From: CAKSNH01 sp964422725
Lineage (GTDB): Bacteria; Bacillota; Clostridia; UBA1381
NCBI GenBank assembly: GCA_964422725.1
Contig: CAYRCC010000004.1
Span: forward strand, 14,616 to 78,615
Length of the DNA stretch: 64,000 nucleotides
Reading direction: 5' to 3'
In this document: positions 53,201 to 62,358 of the stretch, piece after piece
Layout of the letters: each line of letters starts with the position of its first letter
Position numbering within the stretch: position 1 is the stretch's first letter
Notes under the pieces: model-generated
Databases searched by the model: none
Told to the model about the DNA's origin: nothing
What the model saw: the letters and a program-made list of their open reading frames with translations, nothing else
Translations under genes and position numbers: made by a program

Positions 53201-56200
53201 CGTCAGCCGCTTTTACAACAGCTGTGTACTGCTCTGTTGTTTCTATAGATGCTGCTGTTGCACCGCTTACTTCAATTGTAGCGATATCAGCTCTGTCATA
53301 CTCAACCTTTATCGTTACGTTTTCGTCCGGCATTGTGAATGTATATTTGTTATCCGCACCGGCAGTTACGTCAACCGTTCCGCCGCTTGCTTTTGTAACC
53401 GTTACCGCTTTAACTTTCTTGCCGGCAACCGCTGTAGCCGTAACTGTAACAGTATCGTCTTTCTTAAATTCAATACCGTCTACCGATGCTGTACCGTTTG
53501 CCGCATCAACGCTCTCCAATGTAGCAGTATTGTCACTGTCAACAACTGTTACAACAAGGTTAGAAATACCTGATTTGATATATTTAGCAATACCTTGTGC
53601 ATAAATACCTGTTACAGGATTTTCTGACACACCGCTTGCTACAAGCTTATTATTTGCTGTAATCGTATATGTCTTATTCTCAATGCTGTAAGTCATTACC
53701 ATCGGAACTGTTACAGCCACATTATTAGTACCGGATGCCGCAACTATTGTGCTTGCAACACTTGCAACGGTTGTACCGTCAGCAGACGATGTAAGACCGA
53801 ACAAAACTTCACCTGCCTGATTTCCGCCGGTTGTCGTTGCGATAGCATCGAATGTGTAAACAATCTTACCCTCTGTAGGAAGTGTTACATCTGCGCAGTT
53901 AGCCGGAATAAATGAAATTGCACCGTTAGAGCCGATATTTCCTACATTCTGTACAAACAAAGCATTAGCCGCAGCATCTGTGTGTGCATTTGACTGTCTG
54001 CCGCTTTGGAATGTGCCGTCTTTATCCATCGAAGTGTATGCATAGTGCATATATCCCCAACCGTCAAGAGCGGCAACCGCAGCAGTTTTATCCGTAGCTG
54101 TACCGAAGTCTGCAACGTTAGACTTTGCAACCTCTTCAGCTGTTACACTTGCTGTATCGGCACAATCACTTGCTGTCAACGAATATGTTACCTGTGCTGA
54201 TGTTGTGATTTTAGCTCTGTAAATTGCCGTATCGGCAACGAATGTTGCGCTAACCGTTACAGCCTTTGCCGGCATAGTGAACTTGCCGTCTTTAACTTCA
54301 ACATCGTTGTTGTCTGCGTCTTTAACCGTAACCTTATCAAGCAAATATTTGCTGTTCGGTGTAGCTGTAACCGTAACTTCTTCACCGGCTGCTGCCGTTT
54401 TCTTATCAACCGTAACAGTACCGCCTGTGATACCCTCGGCAACCGCTACAGCATATACAGCCGTAAATTCAGCGCCAACCGTTACATTGCTTGCCGGCAT
54501 TGTGAATGTATACTTGCCGTCAGCCGTAGCCGAAACCGTTACGCTGTCAGGAGTTACCGTAATTTTGCCGAACTTGTAACCATCGCTCGGTGCAGCTGTA
54601 ATTGTTACAGTGTCGCCGGCTTTTGCTGACTGCTTATCAATCTCAACAGTACCGCCTACAATGTTTTCAGCCTTGGCAATTGCATATGAAGTCGGAGTTG
54701 GTGTTACATCACTGCCAGGTGTTGGTGTTGGTGTTGCATCGCCGCCAGGTACAGGTGTTGGTGTTACATCACTGCCAGGTGTTGGTGTTGGTGTTGCATC
54801 ACTGCCAGGTGTTGGTGTTGCATCACCGCCAGGTACAGGTGTTGGTGTCGACTCTTCCGGTTTCTTCGTCGGGTCAGGTGTAGCCTGTGAATCGCCGCCT
54901 GTGCTTGCTATACCTTCAGCGAGCGGTGACATACTGTCCATACCGTCCCAAAGCATAATTTTATCACCGACATTAAGAGTTGCCAATGTTTCGGTAACAG
55001 GTGTATTGGCAGTCAAAGTAACTTCTTTCAATGTCTTGACAGCATCGAGCATACCGTCCGACTTGTAGCTTGCCTGAATCAAAACTGCCTTGCAGTCCTG
55101 GTCAGCCGTCATTGTAACAGTCTTTGCGGTTTCGTCAAGTGTCATTGTTGCTGTAGGCTTAACAACCGGAGCTTCTTCTACTGTCGGGAGAAGTCTTTTC
55201 GGTTCGTCAGCTGTGCCTTGGTATACGAGCAAATCGTCGATTGTAACAAGGTTGCGTGACGGTGACTGATCCACGCCGCTCACCTTAGCCGCTTTCGACT
55301 CTGTCGTAAGCATTGGCAAATCGTCCATATATGTAGCGTTTTCGCCTGTTGCAACATAGCTTGCCTTTACAGCCGGCTCGGTTGCGCCGTCAACATAAAG
55401 TCTGTGTGTTGCTCCGCCGTCGCCCGGAGTTACAATAAATGTAACCGTGTGCCATTCGTTAGGTGTAACGTATGTGCTGATTACGTCTGATGACGAATCG
55501 TCACCTCTGTATATTTTTTCGTTCTTAACTGCCGTCAAAACAGCCGCAACGTTTCTGTATGCACCTGTTGAGTCAGAGCCTTGCTGAGTAGCGTCCTTAA
55601 GGAAGAAAAGTCTTGGCTGTCCGTCCTCTTCGTAACCCTTAGCCGCAGAAAGATATACGTTAAACGTCATAACCGTGCTTACACCGTTAGCCGCTTTAAG
55701 AGATGAAACCACGTTCATTCTCGGAGCTCTGCCGGCTGTACCGTAACTGCACGACTGCATTTGGAAAGCGTTACCCGTCTTAATCTTTGTAACAGCCGAA
55801 AATGTGTCTACAGCACCGCCGCTTGATCTGCCGCCGATGTGAATGTTAAGACCGTCTATATCGGTAATATTCTGTTCAGCCGTTGACAATGCCCACGATT
55901 TAACGGCAACATTATCAAAGTGATATTCTTCAAGACCCGTTACGCCCGATGGTGCTGTAAGTGTCGGAGCTGTCGGGATATATGTAGGCGCTTTTGTAGG
56001 AGTAGGTGTTGCGCCGCCCTCCTGGTCTTCTGCGCCCGGAGTTGCTGTAGTACCGTTTGTAGCACCTGTGTCAGCCGTGTAAATTACAACGTTGTCAAGG
56101 TCTGCAATAGCGGTTTTTGTAGGTTTGTCGGCATCAGCATAGCTGCCGCCGTCATCCGGAACATATTGAGTACCGCCAGCTATAAGGTCAGGTGTGGCAC

Positions 56201-56993
56201 TGCCGCACGATTCACCGTCCGGTGAATACAAGCCGATTTGCGCAAGTGAAGTAACGTCTGCAAATTCGCCTTTTTCAACACCGTCAATATATAATTTTGA
56301 ACCTGTCGACGAGGTAACAATTCTTGCGTGTACCCAATCGTCGCCGAGCTCGAGTGTTTCTTTGTTAATTTCAACAGCCTTTGCCGTTTTGGCATCAGTG
56401 TCAAAAGTACCCACTCTGAAAACAGGTTTTGTGCTGTCATTGCCGTGATCCAAAGCGTTGGTGAGTCTGATGTCAAAGTCCATAACAACGTCTTTGGTTT
56501 CGGTAGCCGTGTAAGCCTGTTCAAAGTCAACGTGTCCCCATCTGCCGTTTGTTGTAAAGTCACCGAACACAGGGAAACTCAGACGAAGGTATTTGTCGGA
56601 GCTGTCCTCTTTTTCGCAAACCATATAGTATGAGCCGCCGTATACATAATTGTTTTCGGAATCTGTGTAGCTGCCGGCATCGCCGTTGGGTTTGTTGCGG
56701 TTTGTTGTTACAAACTTAAGTCCTTTGACAAATTCGCTGTTTTCAAGCGGACCGGTACCTGACGTACCATCCAGGATAAGACCTGTAGCCGCATTATTGA
56801 ATGTGTCTGACCAGAGTGTGCTGTCATCTTTTTGTGTGTCGTCCAAAAGCTCAACTGTGTTGTTCAGATAGCTTTCGATACCGCTCTTTGCAAACACTGC
56901 GCTGTCTGCCGCAACCGACATTGACAGTCCTGCAAAAGAGGATGCCGAAAGAGCCGCCGCACACAGCAATGAAATGATTTTCTTATTGTTCAT
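50208..56993 (-). CDS. giant secreted multi-domain surface protein (2261 residues)
   Basis: Start ATG 56993 with GGGAG upstream; signal peptide MNNKKIISLLCAAALSASS, cut near VAAD. Domains in order: LamG/concanavalin-like (about 35-285), a TP-rich linker, a second LamG-like domain (355-600), an LWD domain ending KIMLWDGMDSMSPL (611-698), a linker of repeated TPTPGSD units (705-768), two InlB-type repeats (770-918), a third LamG-like domain (920-1165), an InlB-type repeat, a Big2-like domain (1235-1328), further InlB-type modules, PEGA-like domains (1810-2040), and a last LamG-like domain (2055-2261). No SLH, LPXTG or membrane anchor and no catalytic domain I can name. LamG and Ig-like domains suggest carbohydrate or surface binding; the target is unknown. 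The T-rich linker could be glycosylated. Confidence 0.88.
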   Translation of the reverse strand: MNNKKIISLLCAAALSASSFAGLSMSVAADSAVFAKSGIESYLNNTVELLDDTQKDDSTLWSDTFNNAATGLILDGTSGTGPLENSEFVKGLKFVTTNRNKPNGDAGSYTDSENNYVYGGSYYMVCEKEDSSDKYLRLSFPVFGDFTTNGRWGHVDFEQAYTATETKDVVMDFDIRLTNALDHGNDSTKPVFRVGTFDTDAKTAKAVEINKETLELGDDWVHARIVTSSTGSKLYIDGVEKGEFADVTSLAQIGLYSPDGESCGSATPDLIAGGTQYVPDDGGSYADADKPTKTAIADLDNVVIYTADTGATNGTTATPGAEDQEGGATPTPTKAPTYIPTAPTLTAPSGVTGLEEYHFDNVAVKSWALSTAEQNITDIDGLNIHIGGRSSGGAVDTFSAVTKIKTGNAFQMQSCSYGTAGRAPRMNVVSSLKAANGVSTVMTFNVYLSAAKGYEEDGQPRLFFLKDATQQGSDSTGAYRNVAAVLTAVKNEKIYRGDDSSSDVISTYVTPNEWHTVTFIVTPGDGGATHRLYVDGATEPAVKASYVATGENATYMDDLPMLTTESKAAKVSGVDQSPSRNLVTIDDLLVYQGTADEPKRLLPTVEEAPVVKPTATMTLDETAKTVTMTADQDCKAVLIQASYKSDGMLDAVKTLKEVTLTANTPVTETLATLNVGDKIMLWDGMDSMSPLAEGIASTGGDSQATPDPTKKPEESTPTPVPGGDATPTPGSDATPTPTPGSDVTPTPVPGGDATPTPTPGSDVTPTPTSYAIAKAENIVGGTVEIDKQSAKAGDTVTITAAPSDGYKFGKITVTPDSVTVSATADGKYTFTMPASNVTVGAEFTAVYAVAVAEGITGGTVTVDKKTAAAGEEVTVTATPNSKYLLDKVTVKDADNNDVEVKDGKFTMPAKAVTVSATFVADTAIYRAKITTSAQVTYSLTASDCADTASVTAEEVAKSNVADFGTATDKTAAVAALDGWGYMHYAYTSMDKDGTFQSGRQSNAHTDAAANALFVQNVGNIGSNGAISFIPANCADVTLPTEGKIVYTFDAIATTTGGNQAGEVLFGLTSSADGTTVASVASTIVAASGTNNVAVTVPMVMTYSIENKTYTITANNKLVASGVSENPVTGIYAQGIAKYIKSGISNLVVTVVDSDNTATLESVDAANGTASVDGIEFKKDDTVTVTATAVAGKKVKAVTVTKASGGTVDVTAGADNKYTFTMPDENVTIKVEYDRADIATIEVSGATAASIETTEQYTAVVKAADGTVLTPADGEIVWSVTGATDKTTVDQTGKLTVDKDETTSGTNKTIKVVATVKDTEIKNEYTVTVTAAATYTITARTFDNGSVTVKQSKAAEGADVEVEASADKGYEVKGVYYAPVAPSVAIANLTAGVTPTKYELEATEGYTSIGSIDNPSDYSIRRIFITAEGLEEHENGNGVKGLWVGAGVTAPEGTKFAGYVFSDSADAITKADSDISWETEFTGDDNDGYIGFYVNGSKTKYAAVKMADGRVYRYAIRSNVNADDTADGIGATGDPVDESTAITADKDGAYKFTMPKYPVEVWADVDKANLAITWDVDNSVDESAWPSDAPAAAKVGDKIDVAGYLDYDSSKYEISEISYKGTAADSTIAKTVINKNTDGKYELTMPNEPITISVTFKEIVRLAYSSVSADGVSTDEFFANGVGKLNHNDTSKLSLVKVNISKEQGNSLKNAVLTFDSICTVSGKNSNVVIQRIDDIDIMSSTLATVKAAVTKGNVVTLSNSKDNAATKQSIDITNDLRETGGIATYAIFTATAREQQLSNFELTTTYGSDVAFSIKDVSEGDFDVTIKGTTDTAFTETVKVSNGSGAAILPAGEYTYELTAQNGYKEKSATAFTVTAEDSSVEIELEKKPMSAVTFAVTPATSYTVVVKNGEETVDPDTTGGLTYTLSQGVEYSVTVTPTGDDADSYDPKTETFTVADESTMSKTITLTEKTYSVVLSTEPGAVVKLNAGSATSGVAVAEQSATADAAGNVTFTVPKGDYTVDITSANKYLDSVTGKEFKVTAAGTQDYALNYKSEYANMIYGNDFAGVAKGTHVNSTALKGWAYDKIADAMIDDQSNYPKFSDVNAKDGNYLIIYTWTQGEGKYEYTASENIATAKFDLGYGNFQNAAGKNRGNANVNIKLGGTTIVALTTSTISTISIGNTKIQTDESADYNPYGKWLSYEVSVSGTTASVTIKDSDGEIVGTGTVELSSTDVKTIDFSTNSTWGACAVDNLELYKAAAE
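54700..54860. repeat. tandem repeats coding the TPTPGSD linker
   Basis: Imperfect units of about 27-33 bases (GGTGTTGGTGTTACATC-like, then CTGCCAGGT) repeat about six times. They code TPTPGSD/VPGGDA linkers and keep the frame. Confidence 0.75.
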
Positions 56994-57122
56994 TTCTGTT
57001 CTCTCCCTTTCTTTTTTTCGGCTCAAATCAAGCCGTAGAATTAAAATTTATAGCAGTCAAAACCGTATTCGCCGATAAAATAACCGACAATTTGCATAAT
57101 TTGAACCGCCTATATACTCTGT

Positions 57123-57151
57123 ATTGTAGCACATTTTATTAAAATGTGCAA
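57123..57151 (-). promoter_or_regulatory. promoter of the 2261-residue gene with a palindrome filling its spacer
   Basis: On the minus strand TTGCAC (57151-57146), 17 bases, TACAAT (57128-57123). A perfect 21-base palindrome (arms GCACATTTTA, 57129-57149) fills the spacer and overlaps the -35, so a dimeric repressor could block RNA polymerase. It leaves a leader of about 125 bases. The rest of the 56994-57350 gap is AT-rich, with only the terminator at 57309. Confidence 0.65.
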
Positions 57152-57308
57152 TAAATTTGTTAAAATTCAGACCGAAATTTTGCACAAAAAACACAATTCA
57201 TTTTTGTGTATTTTTAACGCACAGTTTATGTATATTTATGCGCCGTACTCACAAATACTGTTTTTTAGCTCACAATTTTCGATTATTTTAACAAATTAAG
57301 TGTAAAAA

Positions 57309-57345
57309 AAACCGCAAAATGCACAAATACACATTTTTGCGGTTT
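57309..57345 (-). terminator. terminator of the decarboxylase-amidohydrolase unit
   Basis: Stem AAACCGCAAAA / TTTTTGCGGTTT directly after the stop at 57351; on minus it is followed by a run of T. Confidence 0.85.
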
Positions 57346-57350
57346 AAAAT

Positions 57351-58781
57351 CTAATTTTCTACTATTTTAATGTAACCGTTTGCATTAAGACCGACTATTT
57401 CCGCGCCCATATCTTTCAGAGCCTCAATATATCCGGCACTTTCCGCGCCGATTTTCTCGCCGATACATATTATCGGCACAGCCGGCGGATACGCAAACAC
57501 CGTAGAGGCACTGTAACAGCCGACAGCCTCGTCAAGTCTTACCGCCCGTGACGGCGAATAAAAAGCCTCGCGCGCCGGAATACTGTCCGCCGCCATAGGC
57601 ACAGGCGGAAAGCTCGGCTCTTCCTCGCTCATTTCAAGCTCGGAGCATATTTTAACCACTGCCGCGGCAAGGCACGAAAAATCGCGTGCACTGTTCGAGG
57701 CGGTCGCAATCGCCACGACATTGAACAAATCCGCCATTTCCGTATCTATATTATATTGGGTGCGCAGTTTTTCGCTTACGGCAAAGCCGCTTGTTTTGTA
57801 CGCGGAAAAATTCATCACGATACGCGTTTCGTCAACACTGTCGATGTTGTACTTGCCGTTGTAGAGCATACTCATAAACTCCACCTTTGTTTTTTGGGAT
57901 ACGGAATTTCTCAGTTTTTCGCAGTTTGAGAAAACCGTTTTCCAGCGGCCTCTGCCCGATGCGCTTTCGAGCTCGGCACGCGCCGCATCGGCGGTTGCCA
58001 GGGCCGGGTAAGACGGACTTGATGTCTGAAACATTTTTACGGTTTCGCCCAGCCGTGCTTTGTTGACGATATCACCGCCGACGTGCAGATATGCGGTCTG
58101 ATTGAGTGCGTTTAAGGTTTTGTGCGCACTCTGTACCGCCAAATCCGCACCCTGACTCATCGCCGTACGCGGAAAAACAGTAGGGTTTACGGCAAAATGC
58201 GCGCCGTGCGCCTCGTCGACAAGCAGCGGAATTGCCCTTGCGCGCGTGATTTTCGCGAGTGTTTCTATGTCGGAGCAAATGCCGTAGTATGACGGCGACG
58301 TAATCAGTACGGCTTTCGTGTCGGGGTTTGCATCGAGTACGTCAATCAAATCCTTTTGGTTGACCGCCCCCGGCACTGAAAACTTATCTATAATGCTCTG
58401 TGCAATAAATACCGGTTTTATTCCAAGCGCAATACACGCGTTTATCACCGATATGTGACACGCGCGGTTAACCGCAACCTTTTCACCGCTTTGCACCGTT
58501 GCCGCGAGCATTGCGAAAATACCGCTTGTAGAGCCGCCTGTGAGAAAAAACGTGTCCTGTGCGCCGAAAAAGTCAGCGGCAGCCTTTTTTGCGCGCAGTA
58601 TCGGTTCATCGGGGTTGTGCAGATTAAGCGTGTCGCGAAGTTCGGTTACATCATATTTAATTATATTTTTCGCGAACGCCTTGTCGATACCGCGCCCCTT
58701 GTGCCCCGGCATTGCGAAAGATATTCTGTGCATTGCCGAATACTTTTTCAGAGCCTCGGCTATAGGAGTGTTAATTTTCAA
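57351..58781 (-). CDS. Orn/Lys/Arg decarboxylase-family PLP enzyme
   Basis: 476 residues. Fold-type I PLP enzyme: MPGHKGRG near the N-terminus, YDVTELRDTLNLHNPDEPI, FFLTGGSTSGIFAML, PSYYGICSD, LLVDEAHGAHFAV (PLP-binding Asp and His) and the Schiff-base lysine in QSAHKTLNALNQTAYLHV, then a C-terminal domain. These are marks of the Gram-positive SpeA/YaaO-like group. The product could be a polyamine precursor (agmatine, cadaverine or putrescine); the substrate cannot be read from sequence. The amidohydrolase gene is 15 bases upstream. Confidence 0.9.
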   Translation of the reverse strand: MKINTPIAEALKKYSAMHRISFAMPGHKGRGIDKAFAKNIIKYDVTELRDTLNLHNPDEPILRAKKAAADFFGAQDTFFLTGGSTSGIFAMLAATVQSGEKVAVNRACHISVINACIALGIKPVFIAQSIIDKFSVPGAVNQKDLIDVLDANPDTKAVLITSPSYYGICSDIETLAKITRARAIPLLVDEAHGAHFAVNPTVFPRTAMSQGADLAVQSAHKTLNALNQTAYLHVGGDIVNKARLGETVKMFQTSSPSYPALATADAARAELESASGRGRWKTVFSNCEKLRNSVSQKTKVEFMSMLYNGKYNIDSVDETRIVMNFSAYKTSGFAVSEKLRTQYNIDTEMADLFNVVAIATASNSARDFSCLAAAVVKICSELEMSEEEPSFPPVPMAADSIPAREAFYSPSRAVRLDEAVGCYSASTVFAYPPAVPIICIGEKIGAESAGYIEALKDMGAEIVGLNANGYIKIVEN

Positions 58782-58796
58782 AATACCACCTCAAAA

Positions 58797-59966
58797 TTAT
58801 TCTTTTACAATTTTTCCGTCGATTATCGTCATAATATTTTCGGAGTCAAACTCAACGGGATTTGCGGTAAAGACCGCTATGTCGGCGTCCTTGCCGACTT
58901 CAAGCGTGCCGACGCGCCCGTCAATGCGGCAGTTTTTCGCCGCTGTCGAGGTAATTGCCTCAAGTGCTTTGTACCTGTCCATACCGTTTTTCACCGCCAT
59001 CGCCGCGCACAGCGGCAGATTTTCGACAGGTATTTCGGGGTGGTCGGTTATGATTGCGACGTCCAGCCCCGAATCGGACAATGCCCTGTAGCTTGAAAAG
59101 CTGAGATTTTTAAGTTCGGGTTTACTGCGGTCGGACAGTGTCGGACCGAGCATAACAGGCACGTTTTCGCGCACAAGAACATCGAGTATCGACTCACCGT
59201 CGGTGCAGTGCTCTATTGTCACGTCAAGGTCAAACTCCTTTGCAATGCGCAGTGCCGTACATATATCGTCTGCGCGGTGAGCGTGGATTTTGACGGGGAT
59301 TTGCTTTGCAAGCACCGGTAAAAGCGATTCATATTTAATGTCAAAATCGGGTCTGTCGTTTTCGTCGGGGTTGTTTTCGTATTCATCAAGCTGTTTGGCG
59401 TATTCGCGCGCTTTAAACAGCGTTTCGCGTATCAGCGCCGCCGTACCCATACGCGTTAGCGGCATTTGATTTTTTCCGTGGTAGACGGATTTGGGGTTTT
59501 CGCCGAGCGCAAACTTCATCGCCGCCGGACTTTTCAAAACCATATCGTCAACGCATACGCCGTACGTCTTTACCGCCGCGAAAGAACCGCCGATCGGATT
59601 TGCGCTCCCCGGCCCCGTCACAGCCGTCGTCACTCCGGCGGCGAGCGCATCGGCAAAACCGCGGTCAAACGGATTTATCGCATCAATTGCGCGCATCTGT
59701 GGGAGAATCGGGTCGGAGTCCTCGTTTCCGTCGTCGCCCTCAAAGCCGAGCGAATCCTCAAACATTCCCAGATGGCAGTGTGCATCTATAAGACCGGGTG
59801 TCACAACCGCGCCGTTCACGTCGATAACGCGTTCTAAGTCGTACTCCGACAGATCGGTTTTGTCCTCGTCACCGACATAGCGGATTTTTTCGTCAAACAG
59901 AATACAGCCGTTTTCGTATTCCGCCCCCGCCATTGTATATATATGTGCATTTTTCAATAAAATCAT
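58797..59966 (-). CDS. metal-dependent amidohydrolase
   Basis: About 389 residues. TIM-barrel amidohydrolase: GLIDAHCHLGMFED (HxH-type metal site), VKIHAHRADDI, DVTIEHCTDGE, IITDHPEIPV (catalytic Asp) and the C-terminal GRVGTLEVGKDADIAVFTANP. Closest in style to imidazolonepropionase-like or prolidase-like amidohydrolases; the substrate is unknown. The start is ATG 59966; a TTG at 59972 with AGGA 5 bases upstream is an equal option. Co-transcribed with the decarboxylase, so an amino-acid or amine breakdown role is plausible but inferred. Confidence 0.88.
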   Translation of the reverse strand: MILLKNAHIYTMAGAEYENGCILFDEKIRYVGDEDKTDLSEYDLERVIDVNGAVVTPGLIDAHCHLGMFEDSLGFEGDDGNEDSDPILPQMRAIDAINPFDRGFADALAAGVTTAVTGPGSANPIGGSFAAVKTYGVCVDDMVLKSPAAMKFALGENPKSVYHGKNQMPLTRMGTAALIRETLFKAREYAKQLDEYENNPDENDRPDFDIKYESLLPVLAKQIPVKIHAHRADDICTALRIAKEFDLDVTIEHCTDGESILDVLVRENVPVMLGPTLSDRSKPELKNLSFSSYRALSDSGLDVAIITDHPEIPVENLPLCAAMAVKNGMDRYKALEAITSTAAKNCRIDGRVGTLEVGKDADIAVFTANPVEFDSENIMTIIDGKIVKE

Positions 59967-60166
59967 GGTCAACCGTATCCTTTTTTTGTATTGTGCAAAC
60001 CGCGCCGACGGTGCACTTAGTATATATTATCATATTTCGGCGCATTTTGCACTATTTTTTTCAAAAACTTTCAAAATAATAATCCGCACCGCCAAAAAGT
60101 ATACCGCCGCAGTACAAAATATATTAATTTTACATATAAATAATACCGCAAACGCAAAAATTTTTG

Positions 60167-60195
60167 TTGACGTTGCGGATAATATGTTCTATAAT
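60167..60195 (+). promoter_or_regulatory. promoter of the VWA gene
   Basis: TTGACG, 17 bases, TATAAT: a near-consensus sigma-A promoter about 50 bases before the TTG start. The rest of the 59967-60245 gap shows no other clear site. Confidence 0.75.
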
Positions 60196-60245
60196 GTAGC
60201 TAAGGTGTATAATTGGTTTTATAATAAATTGGGAGGATGGTAAAT

Positions 60246-62066
60246 TTGAAAAGGATTATATCTTTAAGTATGGTTATTGTTATGTGTCTTGGCGTTTTCG
60301 GCGGTTTGTCCGTCCGCGCCGACGGCGTCGGCTGTGACATAATATTCGCCGTCGACGACACTGTTTCTATGCGCCAAAACGACCCGAACAACGCCGTTTC
60401 AGCCGCAATAAGCGAGGCACTTTCCTCACTCGGCGAAGACAGCGGTTACCGCATAGGTGCGGTTGCATACGGTCTTGAGGCGGTGACTACATTCCCTGTG
60501 TGCGATTTTTCGCAGCAGATAAAACAGGATTTTGACTCATACACACAGACAAAGCTCACACGCAGTGCCAAGGGTACGGACTATGCGGTGGGTCTTGTCG
60601 AGGCGGACAAAATGTCGCCGGAAACCGCATCTAAAGCTATCATACTGATTGCCGGTGATGACAACGACTATCAGCAAAGCGGCAGAACCGCCGAAATGAC
60701 AGCCGCCGACACGCTCGCGGTCACCGATAAGGGATACCCTGTTTATGTTGTCGGTCTGAATTCCGGCGAACAGACAAAAGCCGAGCTTGAGGCTATTGCC
60801 GCCAAAGCGCAGACAACTGCGTATTTCCCTGTCGGCGCGGAAGAAATAAAAACGGCTGTCGGCAGTATAGTTGCCGACATAATCGCAAAAAATCAGCAGT
60901 CGGCACAGGCGGCGGTTCAAAGCGAAGCGGTACAGACAGTTTCGGCGGACGGTCAGTCGCAGGCGGTAAATCCGAGCAACGCATTAAACAACGCAAATGC
61001 AATTACTGCCGCATTCAACTCCGGCGATACCCATAATTTCGAGTTTGACGTATTCCAATTTGCAAAATCGGGAGTTATCCGCATTGAGCACGCCGGCGAA
61101 ATAACCGCCGCACTCAAAACCCCGTCCGGACTTCCCGTGTCATTCGGCGCAGGCTCGGCAACCTTAACAAAGGGTGACGGTTACTCCGAAATTCATATAA
61201 ACACTCCGATTAACGGTAAATGGATACTGTCCGTAACGGATACCGCCTCGGAAACCATACGCGTAATTCCGCATTTCGACTATAAAGTAAGAATCAAATT
61301 CAACACCAATTCAAATGTTATCTACACCGGCGTTTCGGCAATGTACAGCGTAAATATCGAGGTTGATGAGGATACGGGACTTGACGCGGAAAACCTCACC
61401 GTCCGCCTTTACATTAAAGACGATGAAACCTCGGATGTAAAGGATATGTATTATCACAACAACAGATACGAATGTACATATACCGCAAAAACTATGGGCA
61501 ACAAGGATATTTCGGCAGTCGTTCTGCTTGACGGCGGCAACATCGAAAGTGACCCGATAAGCGTGATGGTTGTAAGCAACCCTAACAAGGACGGCAACAG
61601 CTCGCTGTGGATAAAAATAATCATCGCCGCAATTGTTGCACTTGTGGCTGTCGGCTATCTCATTAAGTACAGAAAACAGATAAATGCGTTTCTCAGCCTT
61701 AAAAAGATGTACGGCGTAATCAGCATAGAAATAAAGCAGAGTACACTTCAGCCGGTCTTTTACCGTGACCTTTCCGAGTTCGGCAAAAGAAAATCGCTGT
61801 ACGATATTATACAAAACCGCGCACTGCTTGAAATTCAGGAGGTTTTCCTATGCGGAACTTCAACGGGAATAAAGGTTATGAGTACAGGGTCGGCGCGTAT
61901 AAGATACACCCACGTGAGCAGTGATCCGGACGGCGTGGTTATAAAGTACGGACAGGGCTTTAAAGTGTTCCTCGGTGACAATCGCACCGAAATAATGGTA
62001 AATTATATGGAGGAACTTCCGGAAGAGGCAAAGGACGAAACGCAGTCATCTCCGGCAAATGTATAA
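60246..62066 (+). CDS. membrane-anchored von Willebrand A protein
   Basis: 606 residues from TTG 60246 (GGGAGG 9 bases upstream; an ATG at 60237 is too close). Signal peptide cut near VRAD; VWA domain (about 28-210) with a MIDAS-like DDTVS (Thr for the first Ser), KGTDYAVGL, and the third-site acidic GDDND; then a beta domain (about 245-350), an Ig-like domain (350-440), one transmembrane helix (IKIIIAAIVALVAVGYLI, about 455-473), a basic stop, and a cytoplasmic domain of about 120 residues of unknown type. The outside can bind a partner and the inside could pass on a signal. It precedes the SLH protein in the same direction. Confidence 0.88.
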   Translation: MKRIISLSMVIVMCLGVFGGLSVRADGVGCDIIFAVDDTVSMRQNDPNNAVSAAISEALSSLGEDSGYRIGAVAYGLEAVTTFPVCDFSQQIKQDFDSYTQTKLTRSAKGTDYAVGLVEADKMSPETASKAIILIAGDDNDYQQSGRTAEMTAADTLAVTDKGYPVYVVGLNSGEQTKAELEAIAAKAQTTAYFPVGAEEIKTAVGSIVADIIAKNQQSAQAAVQSEAVQTVSADGQSQAVNPSNALNNANAITAAFNSGDTHNFEFDVFQFAKSGVIRIEHAGEITAALKTPSGLPVSFGAGSATLTKGDGYSEIHINTPINGKWILSVTDTASETIRVIPHFDYKVRIKFNTNSNVIYTGVSAMYSVNIEVDEDTGLDAENLTVRLYIKDDETSDVKDMYYHNNRYECTYTAKTMGNKDISAVVLLDGGNIESDPISVMVVSNPNKDGNSSLWIKIIIAAIVALVAVGYLIKYRKQINAFLSLKKMYGVISIEIKQSTLQPVFYRDLSEFGKRKSLYDIIQNRALLEIQEVFLCGTSTGIKVMSTGSARIRYTHVSSDPDGVVIKYGQGFKVFLGDNRTEIMVNYMEELPEEAKDETQSSPANV

Positions 62067-62095
62067 TTCAGGTTTGCCGTCAAATTGAAAATACA

Positions 62096-62158
62096 GCATT
62101 TTGCCGAACATTGGAATTTTTTGTCCGGCTCGGCAAAATGCGGTTAAAGCGCGTTTTC
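62096..62158 (+). other. hairpins between the VWA and SLH genes
   Basis: GCATTTTGCCGA..TCGGCAAAATGC (62096-62141) has perfect 12-bp arms, followed by GCGCG..CGCGC. No U-tract follows, so a weak terminator or RNA-stability element. The rest of 62067-62358 contains a TATAAT at about 62270 that could serve the SLH gene. Confidence 0.5.
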
Positions 62159-62358
62159 GCGCACCGCTATGGTGAATGTGCATAAAAAGTCGAAAAATAT
62201 ATTGTCTTTTTTAGACGTTTTTTTAAACTTTTATGTCTGTTTTTTCTATTTTCAATTTGCGTGTATCGGTGTATAATTATACTGTTGAAATGTTGGCATC
62301 GTTGTATGCTTTCATAAAAAATAACAGCCTTAGGGCTATAAGAAAAGGGGTAATTACC

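Noticed and set aside
54700..54860. CRISPR-like array of short repeats
   Set aside because: Units are in frame and code a Thr-Pro-rich linker; there are no unique spacers and no cas genes.
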